DNA from: CAVSUR01 sp963731285
Lineage (GTDB): Bacteria; Actinomycetota; Actinomycetes; Streptosporangiales; Streptosporangiaceae
DNA: 64,000 nucleotides
Direction of reading: 5' to 3'
Assembly (NCBI GenBank): GCA_963731285.1
Contig: CAVSUR010000001.1
Coordinates: forward strand, 1,040,798 to 1,104,797
Part shown: piece by piece, positions 50,979 through 60,319 of the stretch
Layout: every line of letters starts with the position of its first letter
Numbering within the stretch: the stretch's first letter is position 1
Notes under the pieces: generated by a model
What the model was told of the DNA's origin: nothing
The model's input: only the letters and a program-made list of their open reading frames with translations
Databases searched by the model: none
Program-made: the position numbers and the translations under genes

Positions 50979-52505
50979 GTGAAGGATTATCTGCTTTACG
51001 TTAACGGGAAGTTCCGGACCGGGCGGGCCGCGGCGGCGCCGGCGGTCAGCCCGTCCTCGGGCGAGACGTTCGCTACGGTGGCCACCGCAGACGCGGCGGA
51101 CGTGGACGACGCGGTGCGCGCCGCGGCCCGGGCCTGGCCGGCCTGGGCGGCCAGCTCGGCGTTCGAGCGCGCGGCCTGGTGCGAGCAGGTGGCCGCGGCG
51201 GTCGCCGGGCGGCGGGATGACCTGGCCCGGGTGCTCAGCCAGGATCAGGGCAAGCCGCTGGCCGCCGAGGCGTACGACGAGGTCGACGAGCTGGCCGTCT
51301 ACTTCCAGATGGCGGCCGCGGACACGCGGCGCACCGACGGCGGCTATCCCCCGTCCACCTCGGCCGGCCGCCGGGTGATCACCGCCCGGGTGCCGCTCGG
51401 CGTGGTCGGCGTGATCAGCCCGTGGAACTGGCCGTACACCATGGGCGCGGAGCTGTTCGCGCCCGCGCTGGCCGCAGGCAACGCGGTGGTCTGGGTGCCC
51501 GCCCCGACCACGTCGGCGTGCTGCGCGCTGCTGGCCGAGATCATCGCCGGGACCGGGGTGCCGGACGGCGTGTTCAGCTTCGTGGCCGGCCCCGGGCCGG
51601 TCGCCGGGGACGCGGTGGCCGGTCATCCCGACGTGGCGGCGGTCGGTTTCATCGGGTCGGTGGCCACCGGCGGGCTGGTCGCGGCCCGGGCGGCCGGCAA
51701 GACGCAGCTGCTCGAACTGGGCGGCAACGGGCCGATGGTCATCCTGGAGGACGCCGACCTGGCGCTGGCCACCGAGGCCGCGCTGGAGGCCGCCTACCTG
51801 TGTGCCGGGCAGAGCTGCACGGCGGGCGAGCGGTTCCTGGTGCACGCCGCGGTGCGCGCCGAGTTCACCGAGCGGGTGGTGGCGGCCACCCAGCAGCAGG
51901 TCCGGCTGGGCGACCCGTTCGATCCGCGGACCACGATGGGGCCGCTGAACAACGAGGCGACCGCGGCCAAATTCGACCGGCACGTGGCCGACGCGGTCGG
52001 CCGGGGCGCGAAGCTGTGCTGCGGCGGCCACCGCGCGGCGGGCTTCCCGACCGGGCTGTACGCCGAGCCCACCGTGCTGGACGGGGTCACCCTGGACATG
52101 GCCATCGCCACCGAGGAGACGTTCGGGCCGGTGATCCCCATCATCGAGGTGGCCTCGGCGGGTGAGGCGCTGGCGCTGACCAACTCGTCACCGTTCGGGC
52201 TGACCGCCGCGGTGTTCACCGAAGACCTGGAGCGCGGCCTGGCCTTCGCCGAGCAGGCCCGGGCCGGCTGGGTCAACGTGAACGCGTCGACCAACCTGTG
52301 GGAGTCGCACCTGCCGTTCGGCGGCCGGTCCGGTTCGGTGAGCGGGCGGGGCCGGGTCGGCGGCCGGTTCGCCATGGACGCGTTCACCGAGCCGAAGACG
52401 ATCCTCTACCCGGCCCCCGAGCTAAAGGGGCGCCGGGCGCCGACTGGACTGAGGAGCGCGGCGCGAGGAACGAGCGTCAAGCGACGAGGGAAGGAGGCGC
52501 CTTAA
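50979..52505 (+). CDS. NAD-dependent aldehyde dehydrogenase (betaine aldehyde dehydrogenase candidate)
   Basis: A 508-residue ALDH with the catalytic residues Asn150 (SPWNWPY), Glu246 (LLELGGNGP) and Cys280 (CAGQSCTAGERF), then EETFGPVIPIIEVASAGEAL. One oddity: the cofactor-contact lysine normally found in NAVVxKPA is valine here (NAVVWVPAPTTS), which may alter NAD/NADP use. The last 30 residues are basic and outside the family, apparently because the frame runs through the terminator hairpin region. The BetA-like gene nearby suggests betaine aldehyde as substrate; this is inference. Confidence 0.82.
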   Translation: MKDYLLYVNGKFRTGRAAAAPAVSPSSGETFATVATADAADVDDAVRAAARAWPAWAASSAFERAAWCEQVAAAVAGRRDDLARVLSQDQGKPLAAEAYDEVDELAVYFQMAAADTRRTDGGYPPSTSAGRRVITARVPLGVVGVISPWNWPYTMGAELFAPALAAGNAVVWVPAPTTSACCALLAEIIAGTGVPDGVFSFVAGPGPVAGDAVAGHPDVAAVGFIGSVATGGLVAARAAGKTQLLELGGNGPMVILEDADLALATEAALEAAYLCAGQSCTAGERFLVHAAVRAEFTERVVAATQQQVRLGDPFDPRTTMGPLNNEATAAKFDRHVADAVGRGAKLCCGGHRAAGFPTGLYAEPTVLDGVTLDMAIATEETFGPVIPIIEVASAGEALALTNSSPFGLTAAVFTEDLERGLAFAEQARAGWVNVNASTNLWESHLPFGGRSGSVSGRGRVGGRFAMDAFTEPKTILYPAPELKGRRAPTGLRSAARGTSVKRRGKEAP

Positions 52506-52513
52506 AAGGCGCC
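52496..52513. terminator. Palindromic hairpin at the ALDH end
   Basis: GGCGCCTT-AA-AAGGCGCC, 8+8, surrounds the aldehyde dehydrogenase stop codon. It may be a weak terminator. Confidence 0.4.
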
Positions 52514-52548
52514 CCGGAGGCTCAAGGCAAACGCTGCGCGGCTGACCG

Positions 52549-54580
52549 TTACCCGGCCCGCTGGTCCTGCCAGGCGAAGGCGAGCGGGGTCAGTGAGGTC
52601 AGGTCGATGGCCGGCTCGACCGTGGAGTAGGACTGCACGTTGTCCTGGAACACGGCCTTCTGCCCGTTGTAGGCGGCGTACGGCACGTCACCCGGGGCGT
52701 TCGCGTTGCACCGGCGCATGTTCGGCACCGTCCCGGTGGCGGCGAACGAGTTCGGCCCTTCCACGGTCGCCCCGGCCAGCACCGGCGGCTTCCCGTTGTG
52801 CGAGCCGACCAGGTTGGTGACCTGGTGCTGCATGCAGTCCGGGAACACGGTGCCATCCCCCACGATCAGCGAGACGCCCCACCCGTTACTGCCCAGGATG
52901 TTGTCCAGCCAGTGCTGCGCCCAGCCCGCATAGACCGGGTGGCCGGTCAGCGCGTCGTACTCGTCGGCCATCACGGTCAGCCCGGCGCCGTGCGTGGTGG
53001 TGTCGTACTGATCCCAGGCGAAGCCAAAGCGGAACGGGTCGCTGGCCGCGGTGTGGATGCCCTTCTCGATCTGCCCGCGCAGGTCGGCCAGCAGCTGCGC
53101 CCTGGTCACCGCGAGGCCGCTGACGTGCTGGGCGCGCAGCGCCAGGTCCAGCTCGTAGTCGGCCAGCGCGCTCACGTCGTACAGGTTCAGCGTGTCGGAC
53201 AGCGCCTGCTTGCTGTGGATCCAGGCGCTGGCCCAGTGCGCGGCGTCGCGCAGGTAGCCGGTGTCCGGCAGGCCCGCGTCGCGCAGCGCGATGGCCAGTT
53301 CGGTGGCACCCAGCGTCATGTCGTCCTTCCAGCTCGTCTCCGGGTAGAAGTCGAACGGGATGGCCGTCATCAGCTGGCCCTTCCAGTGCGTATTGGCCAG
53401 CGAGTACACCGTCTTCGCCTCGGTCAGGCAGTGGTCCGCATAAGCCGGGTCGGACTTGTGGAACACCTGGTAGCAGAGCGCGAAGTCGGCGGTCAGCCAG
53501 GCCAGGTTCGGGCTGAGCTGCCTGCCCGGCCGGGCGGCCCGGAACACCGGCGGGTGCCGGATGTACACGTACCGCGGGTTCGTCCCCTTGTAGTGGTCGT
53601 CGGCCTGGGGCAGCCGCCAGATGTCGTGATCGCCGAAGTAGTAGTTGTTGGCCTCGCCGGTGCCGACCTGGTAGTAGAGCGTCTTGGTGTTCTGGTGCCA
53701 CATCCGCTGCAGGAAGTCCATGCCGAACTTCGCCTCGCCGGTGAAGTCCGCGCTGGCCCCGGCGCCCATCTGGCCCGGGAACGACGCGATGCCCTGCAGC
53801 AGAATGGCCTCGGTGTAGCTGGTCGTCTCGACGAAGTGCAGGTAGTCGCCCGCATCCCACCAGCCGCCGGTGGCGTTGATCCGCACCCCGGTCGCGTATT
53901 TGGCCAGGCTGCCCTTGAAGTCGCCGTTCTCATCCACCGGCGGGGTCCGGTACGTCATCGCGCTGGCGTCGCTGCGGTGACCGGGCGCGGTGCGCAGCGC
54001 GGTGTGGATGAAGTCCGGGCCGTCCCGCTCGTTCTGGTAGAAGTACAGCGCGTTGGCCAGCGGCTTGGCGTAGATCTGGGTGGCCGGGCCGACCGGGAAC
54101 CAGGCCGAGGCGGCCGACGGGTCATTGAGGATGCCGACCCGGTACGTGCCGGGCGCATGCAGGGCGGAAAACTGGGCCGCCCACACCCAGCCGTACCGCT
54201 TGCTCCAGGCGCCGAGGTCCTTGGCGGCCAGCCCGGACGCGGCCACCGTGCAGGACCCGGCCCGGACCACCACCCAGCGCAGCGCGCTGGCCGGCTTCGA
54301 CTTGGTCATGATCTGGGCCTGCTTGACCGCCCCGGCCGGGTAGCCGACCTGGTCCACCCGGATCGCGGCGGCGGGCGCGCCAGCCGGCGTCCGGTGCGAG
54401 CCGGTGGTCAGCACCGAGCTGGGGCCCGGCTCGTGGCAGATCTTCTGCACCGCAGGCCCGCCCGCCGAGGGCGAGGCCGCCTGGGCGCTGGCCGGGCCTG
54501 GCCGCCGCGCACAGCCCCAGCACCAACCCGAACGCGGCCACGGCCGCCGTTACCCGGGGAACCCGCAGAAGATCATTCAT
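52549..54580 (-). CDS. Secreted GH9 family glycoside hydrolase (cellulase), frameshift in the signal region
   Basis: From ATG 54580 the start NDLLRVPRVTAAVAAFGLVL then GLCAAA is a signal peptide. The frame shifts near 54490, after which VQKICHEPGPSSVLTTGSH leads into an Ig-like CelD_N domain (IRVDQVGYPAGAVKQAQI). The GH9 barrel follows: NATGGWWDAGDYLHFVETTS holds the catalytic aspartates, with GDGTVFPDCMQHQVTNLVGS and SYSTVEPAIDLTSLTPLAFA holding the catalytic glutamate near the C-terminus. Such enzymes cleave beta-1,4-glucans. The likely mature length of about 640 residues is normal; no cellulose-binding module is seen. Confidence 0.85.
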
Positions 54581-54648
54581 CGGGCCAGGCTAGGCCCGGG
54601 ATAGCCGGCCCGACAATGCCCACGGGACGGGAGATTTTCCTCTCTTGC

Positions 54649-56100
54649 TCACTCCTGCGCGACGACCTGGAACGTGGCCAGGCTGGGATCGGCCGCGTAG
54701 GCGATCCGGCCGCCGTCGGCCAGGGTCGCGCGCAGCGCGTCGAGTGCCGCGGCGGTGATCACCTCGCCCGGGGCGAGCACCGGGACGCCGGGCGGGTACG
54801 GTGCCACCAGTTCGGCCGAGACCCGGCCGACGGCCGCCGGTGCAGCTAGCGTTCGATGGGGCAGGAAGAAGGCCTCGCGGGGCGGAATGGCCGGCTCCGG
54901 CGTGACCAGCCAAGCCGCCGCGGGCAGCGGCCGCCTGGCCGGGCCGCGGTGCCGCCGCACCGCGGCGAGCAGGGTGTCGGTGAAGCGGGTCACCGTGTGC
55001 TCGTCGTCGGCCAGCGTCACGATCGGCACGATCGTGTCCCGGTCCGCCATCTCGACCGGCATCCCGGCCGCAATCAGGTCGGCCTCCACCGCGTTCCCGT
55101 GCGCCCCGGTGCCGGGCAGCAGCACGACCAGCTTGGTTGGCTCGACACCAAGCCCGTCCAGCACGTCCAGCCCGGGTTCGGCGCGGAGCCGCTGCTTGGC
55201 CGCGGCCACCACGGCCAGCAGCCGGCCGCACAGCTCGGCCCCGTCCCGGGCCAGCAGCGCCCGGGCCGCGTCGATGCTGGCCATGATCGCGCCCGCCGGG
55301 CTGGTGGTGTGCGTGGCCTCGAACGCCCGGTTCAGCCGGTCGCCGTCCAGCCGGCCTTTCCGGGCCAGCACCAGCGCGCCTTGGGTGTACGCGGGCAGCG
55401 CCTTGTGCGCGCTGGTCACCATGCCGTCCGCGCCCGCGGCCAGCGCGTGCGGCGGCAGGTCCGGGTGGAAGCCGAGATGCGCGGCCCAGGCCGCGTTGAC
55501 CAGCAGCGGCACCCCGGCCCGGTGCGCCGCGGCGGCGTGCCCGGCCAGGTCGCCGGTGGTGCCGACGTAGGACGGGTCGCCGAGGAACACCGCGCAGGCA
55601 TCCGGGTGCGCGGCCAGCGCGGCCTCGACCGCCGCCACTGGGACCGGCCCGGGCAGCCCGGTCGCCGGGTCCACCTCGGGCAGCACCCAGACCGGGTCCA
55701 GGCCGGCCAGCACGATGCCGAGCAGCAGCGACCGGTGCAGCGCCCGGGTGACCACGATCGGCTGCCCGGGCTGGCCGGCCGCCAGGGCCAGCGCCTGGTT
55801 GCCGTGCGTCGAGCCGGCCACCGAGAACCGGCACCAGTCCACGCCCCACAGCTGCGCCGCCCGCTGCTCCCCCTCGGCCAGCAGCTCGTCGGCGTGCTTG
55901 ATGGTGTCCAGCCCGCCGTACAGCGGCGCGTCGCCCGCGGTCACCGTGCCGGTCAGGTCGGTGCGCTGCTTGTGCCCGGGCACGCTCATCGGGGTGAGCT
56001 GCCCCGCGTCGGCCTGTTCGGTGACCCGCAGCCAGGCGTCGAGCAGCGGCGCGTCGCCGCGCAGTTTGAGTGGATCCCTGCTGCCGTCCGTGCCGGTCAC
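54649..56100 (-). CDS. Orn/Lys/Arg decarboxylase family protein (SpeA/YaaO-like)
   Basis: A 483-residue fold-type I PLP enzyme. MSVPGHKQRTDLTG opens the domain, FSVAGSTHGNQALALAAG is next, and VTSAHKALPAYTQGALVLAR contains the PLP lysine. The C-terminal domain runs to PYPPGVPVLAPGEVITAAAL. The group decarboxylates basic amino acids, arginine in the best-known cases. The GTG at 56100 starts three bases from the GMC oxidoreductase stop, so the two are co-transcribed. Its link with choline oxidation is unclear. Confidence 0.82.
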   Translation of the reverse strand: MTGTDGSRDPLKLRGDAPLLDAWLRVTEQADAGQLTPMSVPGHKQRTDLTGTVTAGDAPLYGGLDTIKHADELLAEGEQRAAQLWGVDWCRFSVAGSTHGNQALALAAGQPGQPIVVTRALHRSLLLGIVLAGLDPVWVLPEVDPATGLPGPVPVAAVEAALAAHPDACAVFLGDPSYVGTTGDLAGHAAAAHRAGVPLLVNAAWAAHLGFHPDLPPHALAAGADGMVTSAHKALPAYTQGALVLARKGRLDGDRLNRAFEATHTTSPAGAIMASIDAARALLARDGAELCGRLLAVVAAAKQRLRAEPGLDVLDGLGVEPTKLVVLLPGTGAHGNAVEADLIAAGMPVEMADRDTIVPIVTLADDEHTVTRFTDTLLAAVRRHRGPARRPLPAAAWLVTPEPAIPPREAFFLPHRTLAAPAAVGRVSAELVAPYPPGVPVLAPGEVITAAALDALRATLADGGRIAYAADPSLATFQVVAQE

Positions 56101-56102
56101 GC

Positions 56103-57808
56103 TTACGCCGCCGGGGCCGGGGTGCCGGGCTGGTGCCGGTAGAACTCGACGTGTTCCGGCGGCAGCGGCGTGTTGCCCATGATCAGGTCGGCCGCCTTCT
56201 CCGCGGTCATCATCACCGGCGCGTAGATGTTGCCGTTGGTGATGTACGGCATCACCGAGGCGTCCACCACGCGCAGCCCGTCCAGGCCGTGCACCCGCAT
56301 GCTGGCCGGGTCGACCACCGACGTGTTGCCGGTGCCCATCTTCGCGGTGCACGACGGGTGCAGCGCGGTCTCCGCGTCCCGGCGCACCCAGTCCAGGATC
56401 TGCTCGTCGCTGGACACGTCCAGGCCAGGTGACAGCTCACCCGCGTTGAACTCGTCGAACGCGGGCTGGTTCAGGATCTTCCGGGTGACCCGGATGGCTT
56501 CGCCCCACTCCTTGCGGTCGGTCGGCGTGGACATGTAGTTGAACCGGAGCGCCGGGTGCACCTCGGGGTCGCGGGACACGATCCGCACCGTGCCGCGGGA
56601 GTCGGAGTACATCGGGCCGACGTGCACCTGGTAGCCGTGCCCGCCGGCCGGCTGGACCCGTCGTAGCGGATCGCGATGGGCAGGAAGTGGTACATCAGGT
56701 TCGGGTAGGCCACCTCGTCGTTGCTGCGGATGAACCCGCCGCCCTCGAAGTGGTTGGTCGACCCGGGGCCGCTGCGCAGGAACAGCCACTTCGCGCCGAC
56801 CACGGGCCGGTTGCGCAGCTTCAGCGCCGGGGCCACCGAGACCGGCAGCTTGGACCCGTACTGCACGTACACCTCGAGGTGGTCCTGCAGGTTCTCGCCC
56901 ACCCCGGGCAGGTCGGCCACGACGTGGATGCCCAGCCCGCGGAGCAGGTCCGCGCTGCCCACCCCGGACAGCTGCAGCAACTGCGGGGTGTTGATGGCGC
57001 CGCCGCACAGGATGATCTCGTCGCCGCGGACCAGCCGGGCCGGGCTGCCGCCCCGGCCGCGGCTGACCGCGCCGCCAGTGACGCCGCCCTGCCGGTACTC
57101 CACGCCGACCGCCCGGCGGCCCTCAAAGATGACCTTGGTGACGAAGGCCCGGGTGGCCACGTCCAGGTTGCGCCGGTTCATCACCGGATGCAGGTACGCG
57201 CGCGCCGCGCTCAGCCGGCGGCCACGCGAGATGTTCCGGTCGAACGCCGCGAAACCCTCCTGCTGGTATCCGTTCACGTCCGTGGTCAGCGGGTACCCGG
57301 CCTGCTGCACAGCCTGGAAGAAGGCCCGGAACAGCGGGCTGGTGGCCGGCCCGCGCTCCAGGATCAGCGGGCCGTCGCCGCCGCGGTACTCGTCCGCCCC
57401 GGCCAGGCAGGTTTCCATCTTCTTGAAGTACGGCAGGCAGTGCGCGTAGTCCCAGTCGGCCATCCCCGGGTCGGCCGCCCAGCGCTCGTAGTCCAGCGGG
57501 TTGCCGCGCTGGAAGATCATGCCGTTGATGCTGCTGGAACCGCCGAGCACCTTGCCCCGGGCGTGGTAGATGCTGCGCCCGTTCAGCCCGGGCTCCGGCT
57601 CGCTCTTGTAGCCCCAGTCGTAGAACCGGTTGCCGATCGGGAAGGTCAGCGCGGCGGGCATGTGGATGTACACGTCCCACGGGTAGTCCGGGCGGCCCGC
57701 CTCCAGCACCAGCACCCGGGTCCGCGGGTCGGCGGACAGCCGGTTGGCCAGGGCGCTGCCCGCGCTGCCGCCACCGACGATGATGAAGTCGTACTCCGCT
57801 GGAGCCAT
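56103..57808 (-). CDS. betA: GMC oxidoreductase, choline dehydrogenase-like, frameshifted
   Basis: From ATG 57808 (GGAGG upstream) YDFIIVGGGSAGSALANRLS is the FAD-binding start, HARGKVLGGSSSINGMIFQR the GMC signature 1, and GGAINTPQLLQLSGVG signature 2. NHFEGGGFIRSNDEVAYPNL and MYHFLPIAIRYDG are choline-dehydrogenase-like. Near 56655 the frame shifts; the rest reads GYQVHVGPMYSDSRGTVRIV, HPSCTAKMG (active-site His) and VVDASVMPYITNGNIYAPVM to 56103. About 565 residues in all, as for BetA. It oxidises choline to betaine aldehyde at the membrane; substrate by homology. Confidence 0.82.
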
Positions 57809-57939
57809 CTGCCCGCCTCCCGCCGTCGCCCGCACCCACCGGCGGGCAGATTCGTACAATAACGGGATCTACCTGCGGCTGGCCTGTGCGATCCGGGGGG
57901 ATAATGGCGCGGGGCGGCCCAGACACGGGGGTGTTTGCC

Positions 57940-58545
57940 ATGTTCGTGCAGATCATCCAGGGCCGGATCGGCGATGCCGCCGCGGCCCGGCAGGCGATAG
58001 AGCGCTGGCAGCGCGACCTTGCGCCAGGCGCGCCGGGCTGGCTCGGCGCCACCTACGGGATCACCGACGACGGGACGCTGGTGGCCGTGGTGCGCTTCGA
58101 GTCGAAAGAGACGGCCGAGCGCAACAGCGCCCGGCCGGAGCAGCAGGCCTGGTGGCCGGAGATGGAACGCTGCTTCACCGGCCCGGTCATCTTCCACGAC
58201 TGCGACGACGTCATGCTGCTGCTCAGCGGCGGCTCGGACCAGGCCGGCTTCGTCCAGGTCATCCAGGGCGGGGTGCGCGACCGGGACCGGATGCACGCGC
58301 TGGTCGCCCAGTCCGGTGACGTGGTGGCCAAGGTCCGGCCGGACGTCATCGGGGCCACCATCGCCATCGACGACGCCGGGTTCCTCACCGAGACGATCGC
58401 GTTCACCTCGGAGCAGCAGGCTAGGGCGGCCGAGCAGCAGGAAATGCCCGCCGACGCGGCCCCGCTGCTCGAAGAGGAGATGTCGCTGCTCGACGACGTC
58501 AGGTTCCTGGATCTGCGCGAGCCCTGGTTCACCTCCTGGCCCTGA
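57940..58545 (+). CDS. Hypothetical protein with two ABM-like repeats
   Basis: A 201-residue protein of two similar ferredoxin-fold halves: FVQIIQGRIGDAAAARQAIE and GFVQVIQGGVRDRDRMHALV open the halves, each followed by a beta-rich segment (LVAVVRFESKETAERNSA, FLTETIAFTSEQQARAAE). This resembles tandem dimeric alpha-beta-barrel (ABM) domains. It is cytoplasmic and of unknown function. ATG 57940 is the start suggested by the first repeat; upstream residues look spurious. Confidence 0.7.
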   Translation: MFVQIIQGRIGDAAAARQAIERWQRDLAPGAPGWLGATYGITDDGTLVAVVRFESKETAERNSARPEQQAWWPEMERCFTGPVIFHDCDDVMLLLSGGSDQAGFVQVIQGGVRDRDRMHALVAQSGDVVAKVRPDVIGATIAIDDAGFLTETIAFTSEQQARAAEQQEMPADAAPLLEEEMSLLDDVRFLDLREPWFTSWP

Positions 58546-58612
58546 TGGCCGCCTGGGCCGCCGCCTGCCGCCCGGCCGCGGGCCAGCCGGGCCGGCGGAA
58601 TACCCTGCCCAG

Positions 58613-59353
58613 GTGGCAACGCCTGAGCACGAACCCACCGCCGGCGCGCACCGGCAGCCTGGCGACCAGCCTCCGCACCCCGGCGCGACGGTCTACCGGC
58701 AGGCACAATTCCGGCTGCCGCCCGGCGCTACCGAGCTGCTGCTGATCCGCCATGGCGAGTCGGAAGCGGCCTACCTTGAAGAACCGTTTCCACTGGTCAA
58801 CGGGCATGCCGACCCGGAACTCGGGGCCAACGGCCGGGCTCAGGCCGAGCTGGTCGCGGACCGGCTGGCCAAGACCCCGATCGACGCGATCTACGTGACT
58901 ACGCTGCGGCGTACCGCGCAGACCGCGGCGCCGCTGGCCCAGCGGCTCGGCCTGACTCCGCAGGTCGAGAAGGACCTGCGCGAGGTCAACCTGGGCGAGT
59001 GGGAGGCTGGCCTGTTCCGCAAGAAGGTGGCCGAGAACCATCCCATCGCCGAGCGGATGTGGACCGAGGAACGCTGGGACGTCATCCCCGGCGCCGAGCC
59101 AGCCCCGGCGTTCGCCGCCCGGATCGGCGGCGCGATCAAGCGGATCGCTGCGGCCCACCCGGACCAGCGGGTCGCGGTGGTGGTGCACGGCGGGGTGATC
59201 GGCCAGGCGCTGGCCCTGGCCACCGGGTCCCGCCCGTTCGCCTTCCTGGGCGCGGACAACGGGTCCATCTCCCGGCTGGTCGTCACTCCGCAGCGGTGGA
59301 TCCTCCGCGGCTACAACGACACCGCCCACCTGGAGCCCGGCTACTCCCCCTGA
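58613..59353 (+). CDS. Histidine phosphatase superfamily protein
   Basis: A 246-residue protein from GTG 58613. ELLLIRHGESEAAYLEEP is the RHG motif with the phosphorylated histidine; LRRTAQTAAPLAQRLGL and VAVVVHGGVIGQALALATG (second catalytic His) complete the site. The first ~40 residues are Pro-rich and probably unfolded. Such phosphatases act on sugar phosphates or phosphoproteins; this one's substrate is unknown. Its 3' end overlaps the convergent FAH gene by 13 bases. Confidence 0.85.
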   Translation: MATPEHEPTAGAHRQPGDQPPHPGATVYRQAQFRLPPGATELLLIRHGESEAAYLEEPFPLVNGHADPELGANGRAQAELVADRLAKTPIDAIYVTTLRRTAQTAAPLAQRLGLTPQVEKDLREVNLGEWEAGLFRKKVAENHPIAERMWTEERWDVIPGAEPAPAFAARIGGAIKRIAAAHPDQRVAVVVHGGVIGQALALATGSRPFAFLGADNGSISRLVVTPQRWILRGYNDTAHLEPGYSP

Positions 59354-60240
59354 CCGGCGGCGCCGGCCAGCGCAGCCTTGCCGCGGACCACGGGGTTGAC
59401 CAGCTCGCCGATCCCGTCGATGGAGATCCGGATCTCGTCGCCTTCGCGCAGCGTGAACGGCAGGTCCGGGACCAGGCTGGTGCCGGTGGACAGCACCGCG
59501 CCCGCCGGGAACTCGTCCTCGCGGAACAGGAACCGGGCCAGCTCGGCCACGGTCCGGCGCAGCCCCCGGGTGCTGGCCTGGCCGGCCCAGGCGGCCGCGC
59601 CGTCCCGGGTGATCGTCATGCCCATGCTCAGGTTGTGCGGGTCCGGCACCTCCCAGGCGGGCCGGATCCACGGCCCGACCGCGCAGCCGCCCAGGTAGAT
59701 CTTGGCCTGCGGCAGGTACAGCGGGTTCTCTCCCTCGATCGACCGGGAGCTCAGGTCGTTGCAGATCGTGTAGCCGACCGGCTCGCCCACCGCGTTCAGC
59801 ACCGCGGCCAGTTCCGGTTCGGGCACGTTCACCGCGGAGTCGGCCCGCACGCTGACCCTGGCGCCCGGCCCGGCCACCCGCCAGGCCGCCGACTTGAAGA
59901 ACAGCTCCGGGCGGGCCGCGTCGTACACCTTGTCGTAGATGTCCGCCGAATCCTCGCTCTCCTCGACCCGGGCGCTCCTGGACCGCTCGTAGGTGACCCC
60001 GGCCGCCCACACTTCGGTCCGCCCGTCCAGCGGCGCGAGCAGGCTGGCCGGGTCGAACCGCACCGGCTCGAACGGCGGGTCCCCGTCGGCCTGGCCGGTG
60101 CACAGCTCGCGCACCGCCAGCACCGGCAGGGCAAGCAGGTCGGCCATCGTGGCGATCCCAGGCAGCCCCCTGACCTCGCCGTCCTCCAGCACACCGACCC
60201 GCGGCGCACCGCCGGCGGCGCGGAACCTGATCAGCTGCAC
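59341..60240 (-). CDS. Fumarylacetoacetate hydrolase-family enzyme
   Basis: A 299-residue FAH-family protein from GTG 60240. VWAAGVTYERSRSARVEESE, PELFFKSAAWRVAGPG and VPEPELAAVLNAVGEPVGYT (metal-binding Glu pair) then ICNDLSSRSIEGENPLYLPQ and GAVLSTGTSLVPD form the active site. Family members hydrolyse or decarboxylate acyl-pyruvates and 2-keto-sugar acids. The substrate is not evident. Confidence 0.85.
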   Translation of the reverse strand: MQLIRFRAAGGAPRVGVLEDGEVRGLPGIATMADLLALPVLAVRELCTGQADGDPPFEPVRFDPASLLAPLDGRTEVWAAGVTYERSRSARVEESEDSADIYDKVYDAARPELFFKSAAWRVAGPGARVSVRADSAVNVPEPELAAVLNAVGEPVGYTICNDLSSRSIEGENPLYLPQAKIYLGGCAVGPWIRPAWEVPDPHNLSMGMTITRDGAAAWAGQASTRGLRRTVAELARFLFREDEFPAGAVLSTGTSLVPDLPFTLREGDEIRISIDGIGELVNPVVRGKAALAGAAGQGE

Positions 60241-60319
60241 TGTGCTGTCTCAACCATGGCTGCCTCCACCCTGGCCGTCTCCACCCTGCCGTCTCCTTCC
60301 GCTGGCCCTGGCCCGGCGG

